Shown one piece after another: positions 8,048 to 16,842 of a stretch of 53,778 bases of DNA; within the stretch, counting starts at the first letter, position 1; every line of letters begins with the position of its first letter. The position numbers and the translations under genes were made by a program. Source of the stretch: Bacillota bacterium (GTDB taxonomy: Bacteria; Bacillota; Clostridia; Lachnospirales; Lachnospiraceae); contig JAEYPP010000038.1 in NCBI GenBank assembly GCA_023410575.1, forward strand, positions 1 to 53,778. The letters run 5' to 3'. The notes beneath the pieces are model-generated. The model ran no database searches. It was not told where the DNA came from and saw only the letters and a program-made list of their open reading frames with translations.

Positions 8048-10027
8048 ATGAACAACATTGATAGTATGTCGGTAAATGCCATTCGTGTATTAGCAGCAGA
8101 TTCCGTACAGAAGGCAAATTCAGGACACCCAGGACTTCCATTAGGTTGTGCTGGCATAGCATATGAATTATGGGCAAACCATATGAAACATAATCCTGCA
8201 AATCCGGATTGGGCAAACAGGGATCGCTTTATTCTTTCAGGAGGACATGGTTCAACTTTATTATACTCCCTATTACATTTATTTGGTTATGGCTTAACTA
8301 AGGAAGATTTGATGCAATTCCGTCAGTTGGATTCATTAACACCAGGTCATCCAGAATATCGTCATACAAAAGGTGTAGAAGCTACAACTGGACCTTTAGG
8401 TGCCGGTATGGCAATGGCAGTTGGTATGGCAATGGCTGAGGAACATCTTGCTGCAAAATTTAATAAAGAAAACTTTCCAGTAGTAGACCATTATACTTAT
8501 GTACTTGGTGGTGATGGCTGTATGATGGAAGGTATTACTTATGAGGCATTTTCATTAGCTGGTACATTAGCTCTTAATAAATTGATTGTTTTCTATGATT
8601 CAAACAAGATATCAATTGAGGGAAGTACAGATATAGCATTTACTGAAGATGTAGTAAAACGTTTTGAAGCATTTCATTTCCAAACAATCGTAGTAGAAGA
8701 TGGTAACAACTTAGAAGAGATTGGTAAAGCAATTGAGACTGCTAAGGCAGATAAGACTCGTCCAAGTATGATTTTATGTAAGACCCAAATTGGTTTTGGC
8801 TGTCCAGCAAAGCAAGGAAAGGCGAGCGCTCATGGTGAACCTCTTGGAGCAGACAACGTACTTGCATTGAAGGAAAACATAAATTGGCCATCCAAAGAGG
8901 CTTTCTATGTTCCAGATGAAGTGTATGCAAACTATAAGGCAATCTCAGAAAAGAAAGCAGAAGATGAAGCTGCTTGGAATGCAATGTTTGCTGAGTATGC
9001 AAAACAATACCCTGAGATGAAAGAAATGTGGGACAAGGAGTTTGATTTAGACGTAGCAAAAGAGTTAATTAGTAACGATGATTTCTGGAAGTATGATGAG
9101 AAACCAGAGGCTACTAGAAACCTTTCCGGAGTAGTAATCAATCGTTTGAAAAAGTATGTTCCTAACTTAATTGGTGGTGCAGCAGATTTGTCTCCTTCTA
9201 CAAAGACATATATGAATGACGAGGGTGATTTTAGCAAGGACAACCGCCTTGGAAGAAATCTTCACTTTGGTGTTCGAGAATTATCAATGGCTGCAATTGG
9301 AAACGGTATGGTACTTCATGGACTTCGTGCTTATGTTTCAACCTTCTTTGTATTCAGTGATTACGTAAAACCAATGGCACGTTTATCTTCTCTTATGAGA
9401 ATCCCAACAACCTATGTTTGGACACATGATTCTATTGGTGTTGGTGAAGATGGTCCAACCCATGAGCCAATTGAGCAATTAGCAATCTATCGAGCAATGC
9501 CAAACTTCCATGTATTCCGTCCGGCAGATGCAACAGAGACAATTGCAGCTTGGTATAGTGCAGTAACTTCCAAAGAAACTCCAACTGCTCTTGTTTTAAC
9601 AAGACAGAACTTACCACAGCTTGCTGGTTCCTCTAAGGAAGCATTAAAAGGTGGATATATCCTAGAAGATTCAACAAAAGAAACTCCAGATGCAATTATT
9701 ATTGCTTCTGGTTCAGAAGTGTCTCTTGCAGTAGAAGCAAAAGCTGAACTTGCGAAGGAGGGAATCGATGTACGTGTTGTAAGTATGCCATGTATGGATT
9801 TATTTGAGGAACAGTCAGAAGAATATAAAGCTAGTGTTCTTCCAAAAGAAGTTCGTAAGAGAGTTGCAGTAGAAGCTTTAATCGGTTTTGGTTGGGAGAA
9901 ATATGTTGGATTAGATGGTGCAATTATTTCTATGACTGGCTTTGGTGCATCTGCTCCAGCAGCAACATTATTTGAGAAATTTGGATTTACTACAAAACGT
10001 GTTGTAGATACAGTTAAAAGTTTATAA
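8048..10027 (+). CDS. tkt: Transketolase
   Basis: 659 aa, full length. This thiamine-diphosphate enzyme moves two-carbon units between ketoses and aldoses in the non-oxidative pentose phosphate pathway. The N-terminal ThDP domain has KANSGHPGLPLG, DRFILSGGHGS, GPLGAGMAMAVGMA and the metal/ThDP motif GGDGCMMEG; the middle domain has ADLSPSTKT, NLHFGVRE and HDSIGVGEDGPTHEP; the C-terminal domain contains ASGSEVSLAV. RBS AGGAGGAG lies 5 nt before ATG. It is monocistronic between its own promoter and a strong terminator, with conserved catalytic segments throughout. Confidence 0.97.
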   Translation: MNNIDSMSVNAIRVLAADSVQKANSGHPGLPLGCAGIAYELWANHMKHNPANPDWANRDRFILSGGHGSTLLYSLLHLFGYGLTKEDLMQFRQLDSLTPGHPEYRHTKGVEATTGPLGAGMAMAVGMAMAEEHLAAKFNKENFPVVDHYTYVLGGDGCMMEGITYEAFSLAGTLALNKLIVFYDSNKISIEGSTDIAFTEDVVKRFEAFHFQTIVVEDGNNLEEIGKAIETAKADKTRPSMILCKTQIGFGCPAKQGKASAHGEPLGADNVLALKENINWPSKEAFYVPDEVYANYKAISEKKAEDEAAWNAMFAEYAKQYPEMKEMWDKEFDLDVAKELISNDDFWKYDEKPEATRNLSGVVINRLKKYVPNLIGGAADLSPSTKTYMNDEGDFSKDNRLGRNLHFGVRELSMAAIGNGMVLHGLRAYVSTFFVFSDYVKPMARLSSLMRIPTTYVWTHDSIGVGEDGPTHEPIEQLAIYRAMPNFHVFRPADATETIAAWYSAVTSKETPTALVLTRQNLPQLAGSSKEALKGGYILEDSTKETPDAIIIASGSEVSLAVEAKAELAKEGIDVRVVSMPCMDLFEEQSEEYKASVLPKEVRKRVAVEALIGFGWEKYVGLDGAIISMTGFGASAPAATLFEKFGFTTKRVVDTVKSL

Positions 10028-10060
10028 TAATAGCAAGAAAGACTTTTCTTGTTCTAGATA

Positions 10061-10116
10061 AAGGGGCTATTGCATCAGTTGATTGAATAAATCAACTGAG
10101 AATAGCTCCCTTTTTT
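10061..10116 (+). terminator. Intrinsic terminator of tkt
   Basis: AGGGGCTATT pairs with AATAGCTCCCT, with an inner stem TCAGTTGATT/AATCAACTGA, followed by TTTTTT. Confidence 0.93.
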
Positions 10117-10248
10117 CAATATTTACGCTAATATTGGGACATTCATTGAATACTTTAATATATTTATAATGATTCGTTATTGAAATTCCAAGAATTAATC
10201 GTTAAAATGAACTTAACTGGTAACTTTTTCAAGATAAGGAGAACCAAG

Positions 10249-10935
10249 ATGGCAAAAATATTAATTGTAGAAGATGAAGTCAAAATTGCAAGATTTGTTG
10301 AACTAGAACTAAAATATGAGGGTTATGAGGTTGAGATAGCTAATGACGGCCGAACTGGACTTGAAAAGGCTTTAAAAGGTGGTGTAGATTTAGTTTTATT
10401 AGATATTATGCTTCCAGGACTTAGTGGAATTGAGGTGTGTCGCCGAATACGCTTAGAGTCTAAGGTGCCAATTATTATGTTAACAGCAAAAGATGATGTA
10501 ACGGATAAGGTAGCTGGATTGGATACTGGTGCAGATGATTATATGACTAAGCCATTTGCCATCGAAGAACTATTAGCAAGAATTCGAGTTGCATTAAATC
10601 GCCATAGCAAAGATAAACAAGAAGTAAAGACAGATGTTTTACAGCATGGAGAGTTAACCATTAATCTCTCTAGTCATAGTGCAAGTTATGGTGATGATGA
10701 GCTTACACTCACGAAAAAGGAGTATGAATTGTTGGAGTATATGGTGCGCAATAAAAATATTGCGTTAACACGAGAGCAATTATTAAATAACGTTTGGGAT
10801 TATGAGTACTTTGGTGATACAAACGTTGTGGATGTATACATACGTTACTTAAGGCAAAAAATCGATGATAAGTATGGTATTCATATGATTAACACAGTAC
10901 GAGGGGTGGGATACATAATTCGAGATGAAAAGTAA
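10249..10935 (+). CDS. OmpR/PhoB-family response regulator
   Basis: 228 aa. A receiver domain (residues 1-120: acidic pocket EDE at 8-10, phospho-acceptor Asp52 in LLDIMLPG, TAKDD, and the TKPF lysine near 102) is joined to a C-terminal winged-helix DNA-binding domain (about 130-226; LTKKEYELLEYMVRN and VDVYIRYLRQKID). Start: ATG at 10249 has AAGGAG 7 nt upstream; upstream in-frame codons lack an RBS. It overlaps the sensor kinase by 11 bp, so the two form one operon. Its targets are unknown. The exporter genes beyond the kinase are convergent and have their own leader. Confidence 0.95.
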   Translation: MAKILIVEDEVKIARFVELELKYEGYEVEIANDGRTGLEKALKGGVDLVLLDIMLPGLSGIEVCRRIRLESKVPIIMLTAKDDVTDKVAGLDTGADDYMTKPFAIEELLARIRVALNRHSKDKQEVKTDVLQHGELTINLSSHSASYGDDELTLTKKEYELLEYMVRNKNIALTREQLLNNVWDYEYFGDTNVVDVYIRYLRQKIDDKYGIHMINTVRGVGYIIRDEK

Positions 10936-12364
10936 AGTGGTAGAAGCAATACGAAAGTTACTGCAAAAAACCGTCTTACCATTAAGAAGAAAGCGCCAAG
11001 AAATAGCAGGAGGCATTCGTTTATCAATTACCCATCGTATTGCAATGAATTATTTAAAACTTCTTTTTCTAAATGGTATTATATTTTTTTTAATCTTTCC
11101 TTTTTTATATCTGAATGCTCAAAAATCGTTTTATACCGACATGTCAGATAAAATTATAGAAAGTCTAAAAATGAATGCTTGGTCTTTGGGTATGGAGATA
11201 AATCCATATTCCAATCAAGGTGTAAACATGATTATGTACGAAACAGAGAAGAATCGAGAGATATATAATGATGTTAATTATAAAATAACAAATACAGGTG
11301 GTATATTTAAGAGGTACCATATTAATAATTCCGATCATGCTCATCGGCTTATCATTGACGAAGAAAGTAGGTTTATGATAGGTGAGACAGAGTATCAAGT
11401 TATTTTTTATTATAATATGAGCTCTGATTTATCACGTGTAGGACCTTTTATGATTAATTTAATATTTCTTTATCTAGTTATAACGTTCAGTATTATTAAG
11501 GAGGGGAAGAAGAACAACATAAAATTGCTTGAGCCCATTCAATCAATGTCTGCAACTGTTAATCGGCTCACAGTAAATAATCTTCACAGTGAGCGCTTAT
11601 ATGTAGAGGGAACCAAGAATGAATTAAAGGATTTGGCAGCAGTGTTTAATAATATGTTAGATCGTATTGAAACATCTTATGAGAGTCAAAAACAGTTTGT
11701 ATCCAATGCTTCTCATGAGCTAAGAACTCCAATTGCAGTTATTCAAGGGTATGTTAATATGCTAGACCGTTGGGGTTCGAAAGATCAAGCAATCTTAGAG
11801 GAGTCAATTGATGCAATTAAAAATGAAGCTAAATCCATGCAGGATTTGGTTGAGAAATTATTATTCTTATCTCGTCATGATAAAAGAACATTGAAGCTAG
11901 AAAAGACTCTATTTAACATGCGTCCTGTAGTTGAGGAGATGATAAAGGAAACAAAAATAGTGGCAATTAATCGAGTTATTGAATGTCCATTCTTGGAGGA
12001 TGTTAAAGTTTACGGTGATAAACAGGCATTAAAACAAGCAATTCGTGTATTTATCGATAATGCAGTAAAATATACAGTAGATGGTGATTCCATTCGAATC
12101 TCTTGTAAAAATATACAGGGTGACTGTGTAATTACAGTTGAAGACAGTGGCATTGGAATGACGAGAAGGGATATGGATAATATTTTCGAACGTTTCTATC
12201 GATCACATCACGTTAGAGACCGAAAAATTGATGGTCATGGGCTAGGATTATCCATTGCAAAGTTAATAATTATGGCACATACAGGGCGAATCAAAGTCCG
12301 TTCACAGTACACAAAAGGAACTAGTTTTATCGTAACGATTCCACGTATCCGTAGGAATGAGTAA
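10925..12364 (+). CDS. Membrane sensor histidine kinase
   Basis: 479 aa. Two membrane segments (about 46-64 and 173-192) flank an extracytoplasmic sensor region of about 105 residues. A HAMP-like linker follows, then HisKA with phospho-acceptor His264 in SHELRTPIAVIQGY, and an ATPase domain with the N-box DNAVKY near 370, EDSGIGM near 397 and GHGLGLSIAKLI near 430. It partners the overlapping response regulator. The start overlaps that gene and lacks a close RBS (GAGGGGTGGG lies about 17 nt upstream), consistent with translational coupling. The N-terminal 40 residues are unusually basic. Confidence 0.94.
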   Translation: MKSKVVEAIRKLLQKTVLPLRRKRQEIAGGIRLSITHRIAMNYLKLLFLNGIIFFLIFPFLYLNAQKSFYTDMSDKIIESLKMNAWSLGMEINPYSNQGVNMIMYETEKNREIYNDVNYKITNTGGIFKRYHINNSDHAHRLIIDEESRFMIGETEYQVIFYYNMSSDLSRVGPFMINLIFLYLVITFSIIKEGKKNNIKLLEPIQSMSATVNRLTVNNLHSERLYVEGTKNELKDLAAVFNNMLDRIETSYESQKQFVSNASHELRTPIAVIQGYVNMLDRWGSKDQAILEESIDAIKNEAKSMQDLVEKLLFLSRHDKRTLKLEKTLFNMRPVVEEMIKETKIVAINRVIECPFLEDVKVYGDKQALKQAIRVFIDNAVKYTVDGDSIRISCKNIQGDCVITVEDSGIGMTRRDMDNIFERFYRSHHVRDRKIDGHGLGLSIAKLIIMAHTGRIKVRSQYTKGTSFIVTIPRIRRNE

Positions 12365-12403
12365 AGAAGTGTCTATCAATATTTGTATTTATAGAGAAAT
12401 ACG

Positions 12404-12455
12404 TATAAAAAAGAGCTATGCACAGCTGATTTTTTCAATCAGCTAGTGCATAGCT
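12404..12455 (-). terminator. Terminator of the ABC exporter operon
   Basis: An 18-bp stem (AGCTATGCAC plus AGCTGATT against AATCAGCT plus GTGCATAGCT, one bulge) lies between the convergent kinase and ABC genes. On the - strand it is followed by CTTTTTT, so it mainly ends the exporter operon; the + strand tail is A-rich. Confidence 0.9.
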
Positions 12456-12468
12456 TAAAAACACTCTT

Positions 12469-14247
12469 TTAAGCAATATTTTTGAACTGTGCCATGTATA
12501 GATTGTAGTAAATACCCTTCTTAGCGATTAGCTCAGCAGCAGTTCCTTCCTCCATAATACCACCATTATCAATTACAAAGATACGATCAGCCTTTTGAAT
12601 CGTTGAAAGTCGATGCGCAATAACAAATGAGGTACGCCCTTTTAGTAGAGCTTCAATTCCCTCTTGTACTAATAATTCTGTTTGTGTATCAATACTAGAG
12701 GTTGCTTCATCTAGAATTAGTATTCTTGGGCTAGATACCATGGTTCTTGCAAAAGCAAGTAATTGTTTCTGACCAATGGATAATCCAGCTCCTCTTTCTT
12801 TTAACCCAGTATCATAACCATTCTCTAATTTCATAATAAAATCATGTGCATTCACTGCTTTTGCGGCGGCAATAATCTCTTCATCCGTTGCATCAAGTTT
12901 ACCATATCGAATGTTATCTTTGATGGTTCCAGTGAACAAGAAATTATCTTGAGTCATGACTCCCATTTGCTCTCTTAAGCTTTCAATTGATACTTTGGTC
13001 AAATCATAGCCATCTACACGAATTACACCACTTTGAATATCATAAAAACGGCTGATTAAATTAATGATTGTAGTTTTACCTGCACCAGTTGGACCAACAA
13101 GGGCTATCGTTTCGCCAGGCTTAACATGGAAGCTGACGTCTTCTAAGACTTTGGTATCCTCATCATAAGCAAAGGATACATGCTCAAACTGTACATCTCC
13201 TTGAACATTAGGCAATTCAATGACATCTTGGGCATCGATCACATCTGGTTTAGTATCAAGAATTTCAAAAATTCTTTCCGCACCTGTAATGTTTGTGATT
13301 AATTGATTATAAAAGTTACTTAGATTTAGGAGTGGATGCCAGAACATTGAGATATAGGAAGCAAAGGCCATTATCGTTCCAACATAAATCTCTCCATTTT
13401 GAACCATCTGAACTCCAAAGTAGAATAAACTAAGGGATGCAACACCCCAGCATATATCGATGATAGGTCCAAAGGCATCTGCGTATTTTACTGCTTTAAT
13501 AAATGATTTACGGTGTTCTACTAGCAACTTATCAAACTCTTCTTGTGCCTCTTCTTCGGCTGAGAAGCTTTGTACAATCTTCATACCAGAAATATTCTCG
13601 TGGATAAAGGCATTCAGATTAGAACTTTTTTTTCGGAATACTTGCCATCCTTTATGTGCTCTGGACTGTACAAAGGCTACTCCTATTATCATAACAGGTA
13701 AACTAATTAAAGCAGCACAGGCAAGTTTGTAGTTTTTAATAAACATAATTACTACTACTGCGCATATTGTAATAAAATCTGGGATGAGTGTAGTTACGCT
13801 GTTACTTAAGACATCCTTTAACGAATTAACATCACCCATAATACGGGCGAGAATCTTACCAGTCGGTCTGGAATCAAAGAACTTAAAGCTTAGTGTTTGG
13901 ATATGTGTATATAGTTCTTGACGAATTGTAACAAGGACGTCATTCGATAACTTTGCCATGATATACATTCTCACCTTCACTAGTACAATAAATAATCCAT
14001 TTAGAATAACTGCTACAACGCATAGACGTAACAAGCCTTTTATATCTTTATTTTTTATATAGACGTCAACTGCATTTTCTATAATTAATGGATTTATAAG
14101 AGTGATAGCAACACTAAATATCATGATAACAAGTACAATGGCAATGGCTTTTTTATAAGCGAACAAATAACGGAAAAGCCGTAACAAGATCGCTTGTTTT
14201 GAGGAATAACTAAGTTTCTCATCATCTTTTGTTGCATTTATTGCCAT
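12469..14247 (-). CDS. ABC exporter subunit with canonical ATPase site (YheH/BmrD-like)
   Basis: 592 aa half-transporter: six membrane helices in the first 320 residues and a nucleotide-binding domain with Walker A GPTGAGKT (385-392), signature LSIGQ (489-493, a variant of LSGGQ) and Walker B ILILDE with catalytic Glu514, then DEATSSID and the switch His in AHRLST. It overlaps the upstream ABC gene by 10 bp; together they form a heterodimeric multidrug-type exporter. The variant signature here and the degenerate Walker B in the partner fit one impaired composite ATP site, as in BmrC/BmrD and TM287/288. The substrate cannot be read from sequence. Confidence 0.93.
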   Translation of the reverse strand: MAINATKDDEKLSYSSKQAILLRLFRYLFAYKKAIAIVLVIMIFSVAITLINPLIIENAVDVYIKNKDIKGLLRLCVVAVILNGLFIVLVKVRMYIMAKLSNDVLVTIRQELYTHIQTLSFKFFDSRPTGKILARIMGDVNSLKDVLSNSVTTLIPDFITICAVVVIMFIKNYKLACAALISLPVMIIGVAFVQSRAHKGWQVFRKKSSNLNAFIHENISGMKIVQSFSAEEEAQEEFDKLLVEHRKSFIKAVKYADAFGPIIDICWGVASLSLFYFGVQMVQNGEIYVGTIMAFASYISMFWHPLLNLSNFYNQLITNITGAERIFEILDTKPDVIDAQDVIELPNVQGDVQFEHVSFAYDEDTKVLEDVSFHVKPGETIALVGPTGAGKTTIINLISRFYDIQSGVIRVDGYDLTKVSIESLREQMGVMTQDNFLFTGTIKDNIRYGKLDATDEEIIAAAKAVNAHDFIMKLENGYDTGLKERGAGLSIGQKQLLAFARTMVSSPRILILDEATSSIDTQTELLVQEGIEALLKGRTSFVIAHRLSTIQKADRIFVIDNGGIMEEGTAAELIAKKGIYYNLYMAQFKNIA

Positions 14248-16010
14248 TCAATCACTTCCTTTCTTTCCTCGCTAAAGGCAGGCTTTATATGTTCAGATTT
14301 AAGGAATTCACCATACTGTGCCACATAGGTTTTATAGTAAAGACCTTGTTTTTCTAACAATTCCTGATGTGTGCCACGCTCTGCAATCGAGCCTTCTTCT
14401 AAGACAATAATCTCATCAGCATTACGTACAGCGGAGATACGATGAGCAATAATAATTTTAGTCGTATTACCTAACTGGTTAAGAGATTCTTGAATCTGAT
14501 GCTCGGTTTCCATATCAAGGGCAGAGGTAGAATCATCTAATATGACAACTGGTGCTTGTTTTGCAAATGCACGTGCAATGCTAATTCGCTGTTTTTGTCC
14601 ACCAGATAGACCAACACCACGTTCGCCAATAATTGTATCATAGCCATCTTCCATCTGTTCAACAAATTCATTAGCTAAGGATAAGGATAACGCAGCTGTT
14701 ACAGAAGAATCTTCTAATGATTGTTTCATACCTAGCTTAACATTTTCATTAATACTTTCTGAGAATAAGAAAACATCTTGCATAACAATTGCTAGGCTTG
14801 ATCGCAACTCCTTTAATGATAATTGTGTAATGTCAACTCCATCTAACTTGATACATCCCGAAGATACATCATAGAAACGTTGTAACAGGTTTATAATTGA
14901 TGTCTTTCCAGAGCCTGTAGCTCCCATAATTCCAATTGTTTTACCAGCAGGTAGATAAAAACTTATGTCATGTAGAATTTCTTTATTATCAAGATTAAAA
15001 CATACATGATCAAATTCAATACTTCCTTGTACATCTCCAATTGTAAGCGTCTTATCATTTTCTACAATTTCTGGTTTAGTTTCAAAAATCTTTTTAATTT
15101 TCTTATTGGATGCATAAGCACTTGCAGCAGCGTTGGATAACCAGCCTATCATCTCAAGTGGCCAGGTAATATTCATGCTGTATTCTACAAATGCACCTAA
15201 GGTACCAAGAGAAATTTCGTCAATAATCGTTAGATATCCACCATATAGAATAATGCAAATTGGTAATAACCTAGTGATAATCTGAAAGACTGGCTGATAT
15301 TTCACTAATACTTTAGATTGACGCATATTTAAATCGTAATATCGTTTATTGTGCGATAAAAATTTCTTGATCTCAAACTTCTCTTTTGCAAATGCTTTTA
15401 CTGTTCTTACACCAGAAAGATTTTCTTGAGCAATTGTATTAAGCGTAGCATTCTCTTCACTGATTTCTTCATAGATACCGCCAAGTTTGCGTTCCATAAC
15501 AACAGCCAACACACCTACGATAGGCACGATAATTAGTGGAATAATAAAAAGTTTGTTATTTAACTGAAACATACAATACAATATGATAGAAGTATGTATA
15601 ATCACTTCTGCAATTAGCATACTGACATAATTGAATGCATCCCAGATACGATCAACATCATCCTTCACACGGGACATAATTTCACCCGTATTTGTTTTAT
15701 CAAAAAAGCTAACGGATAAGGTTTGAATATGATGAAAAAGCCTTTTACGAATATCAAGTGAGATTTTCGAAGAGGTGCAATCAAAGGTAAGTTCTTTTAA
15801 ATATCCAAAGATACAGCGACCCAATCCTATTAGAAATAATCCAACTAGTAACTTTGGTAATAAAGAATTTTTCCCATCTGTAATAACATCATCAATAATT
15901 AGCTTTGTAATCTGAGGGTTTAACATATCCAAAGTCACCGTTATTACAATACATGACAGTGCAAACACATATCGGTACCAGTACTTTTTTAAGTAATATG
16001 TTATTTTCAT
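14238..16010 (-). CDS. ABC exporter subunit with degenerate catalytic Asp (YheI/BmrC-like)
   Basis: 590 aa half-transporter with six N-terminal membrane helices. The ATPase domain has Walker A GATGSGKT (363-370), intact LSGGQ (468-472) and Walker B VVILDD, where Asp493 replaces the catalytic Glu (LDDSTSALD). This substitution marks the degenerate-site subunit of heterodimeric exporters. Start: ATG at 16010 with AGGAGG 11 nt upstream; the frame stays open to a GTG at 16175, but that would place the start inside the upstream terminator. It is first in the exporter operon, behind a leader peptide and terminator, which parallels BmrB-BmrC-BmrD of Bacillus subtilis. Confidence 0.94.
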   Translation of the reverse strand: MKITYYLKKYWYRYVFALSCIVITVTLDMLNPQITKLIIDDVITDGKNSLLPKLLVGLFLIGLGRCIFGYLKELTFDCTSSKISLDIRKRLFHHIQTLSVSFFDKTNTGEIMSRVKDDVDRIWDAFNYVSMLIAEVIIHTSIILYCMFQLNNKLFIIPLIIVPIVGVLAVVMERKLGGIYEEISEENATLNTIAQENLSGVRTVKAFAKEKFEIKKFLSHNKRYYDLNMRQSKVLVKYQPVFQIITRLLPICIILYGGYLTIIDEISLGTLGAFVEYSMNITWPLEMIGWLSNAAASAYASNKKIKKIFETKPEIVENDKTLTIGDVQGSIEFDHVCFNLDNKEILHDISFYLPAGKTIGIMGATGSGKTSIINLLQRFYDVSSGCIKLDGVDITQLSLKELRSSLAIVMQDVFLFSESINENVKLGMKQSLEDSSVTAALSLSLANEFVEQMEDGYDTIIGERGVGLSGGQKQRISIARAFAKQAPVVILDDSTSALDMETEHQIQESLNQLGNTTKIIIAHRISAVRNADEIIVLEEGSIAERGTHQELLEKQGLYYKTYVAQYGEFLKSEHIKPAFSEERKEVIEWQ

Positions 16011-16150
16011 AAAATAGTTTTCCTCCTTGTCTCTGATGTTGCATATGACCAAGGTAAATAACGTTTTGGATGCTGATTCGACAAAAGCGTTAGACTTGCG
16101 CGCGACGCGCCAGATTAAAGGTTTTTCACAGGTAAACCTAAAAAAGACAA

Positions 16151-16177
16151 TAAAAAAGCCGCGGCAAGATACCACGG
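16151..16177 (-). terminator. Intrinsic terminator (attenuator) between leader peptide and ABC genes
   Basis: On the - strand CCGTGG, 7 nt, CCGCGG, C, TTTTTT. It lies about 24 nt after the leader peptide stop and about 140 nt before the first ABC start codon. A competing weaker stem (ATAC/GTAT) shares its left arm, which would allow a switch. Read-through would be needed to express the exporter. Confidence 0.8.
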
Positions 16178-16200
16178 TATTCCTTCATATAATATGAGAA

Positions 16201-16272
16201 TTACATATACATACCAGAGGTTGACTTGCATAAAGTTATAAAGTTGTAATTTGCACAAATTTGTTTATTCAT
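16201..16272 (-). CDS. 23-aa leader peptide of the ABC exporter operon
   Basis: A short ORF starting MNKQICANYNFITLC and ending in TAA at 16203-16201. It has the best ribosome binding site of the region: AAGGAGG (16285-16279) exactly 6 nt before ATG. It lies just downstream of a consensus promoter and directly before an intrinsic terminator, the arrangement of ribosome-mediated attenuators. There is no run of one amino acid codon, so stalling by a translation-targeting drug fits better than amino acid starvation. The peptide is not similar to anything I recognise. Confidence 0.72.
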   Translation of the reverse strand: MNKQICANYNFITLCKSTSGMYM

Positions 16273-16294
16273 AATCTACCTCCTTCTTTTATGA

Positions 16295-16313
16295 TCCTAA
16301 AATGTGCTTTTAG
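16295..16313 (-). repeat. Hairpin at the 5' end of the exporter leader RNA
   Basis: CCTAAAA, 5 nt, TTTTAGG: a perfect 7-bp stem between the transcription start and the leader peptide RBS. It may stabilise the 5' end or take part in alternative folding. Confidence 0.5.
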
Positions 16314-16342
16314 GTATAGTATAGTGTATACGTTACTTTTGC

Positions 16343-16371
16343 ATTATATTACCAATGCTTGTTCATGTCAA
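16343..16371 (-). promoter_or_regulatory. Consensus promoter of the ABC exporter leader
   Basis: On the - strand TTGACA (16371-16366), exactly 17 nt, TATAAT (16348-16343). A full consensus sigma-A promoter suggests strong constitutive initiation, with control placed downstream at the leader. Confidence 0.85.
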
Positions 16372-16422
16372 CCCCTTAAATTGTTTAAGTAAAATATTTA
16401 ATTGCATACATTATAAGAAATC

Positions 16423-16560
16423 ATGAAAACAGAGTATATCGTTAAACCTTTCTTGGGTCTAATATTTGGAGTAACAATTATTTTAGTTTCTTATATTACT
16501 TCCATGCTTATTACGTATCGTATCCGAAAGATTTCAGCTTATGCATTAGTAACAGAATAG
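16423..16560 (+). pseudogene. Remnant of an FtsX/MacB-type ABC permease C-terminus
   Basis: A 45-residue ORF with one hydrophobic segment (IFGVTIILVSYITSMLI) followed by a basic stretch and ISAYALVTE. This ending strongly resembles the extreme C-terminus of FtsX-family permeases, which close with a last membrane helix and K-I-(S/N)-x-x-x-L-(I/V)-x-E. The preceding part of such a gene (about 350-800 residues) is absent and a stop precedes the ATG in frame; no good RBS is visible. It is followed directly by a strong terminator, as expected for the tail end of a deleted gene. Confidence 0.6.
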
Positions 16561-16580
16561 GGATAGTGGAAATTAATATG

Positions 16581-16623
16581 AGTCAAGCATACAACAAGTT
16601 GTATTTTTGTATGCTTGACTTTT
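16581..16623 (+). terminator. Terminator behind the permease remnant
   Basis: A perfect 14-bp stem AGTCAAGCATACAA / TTGTATGCTTGACT followed by TTTT. It lies 20 bp after the stop of the 45-aa remnant. Confidence 0.85.
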
Positions 16624-16721
16624 GAAGTTGTAGAGAATAATACGTAGTTCTTTAGGTTATATTAACAAACTATTAAACTTTAGTTAAGAATAGAAAACTT
16701 CAAAATTTGTTCATAATTATA

Positions 16722-16730
16722 TGATATAAT
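16722..16730 (+). promoter_or_regulatory. Extended -10 promoter of the alarmone synthetase gene
   Basis: TGATATAAT (TGn-TATAAT) about 110 nt upstream of the start codon. No convincing -35 at 16-18 nt; an extended -10 can compensate. Confidence 0.4.
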
Positions 16731-16842
16731 GAAGTTAGTAACTTGGGTCATTAATACATATTTATTAAAGTTATGGGAAAGAAATAAACATAGATGTTTT
16801 TAATACATAGGAAAGATTGAACGAAAAGGAATAGGTGATTGC

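Noticed and set aside
8742..9059. 105-aa ORF antisense to tkt
   Set aside because: Shadow of the transketolase gene; no RBS and low-complexity composition.
16011..16175. N-terminal extension of the first ABC protein from GTG at 16175
   Set aside because: The frame is open, but it starts inside the leader terminator, has no RBS, and the ATG at 16010 has AGGAGG and gives the normal family length.
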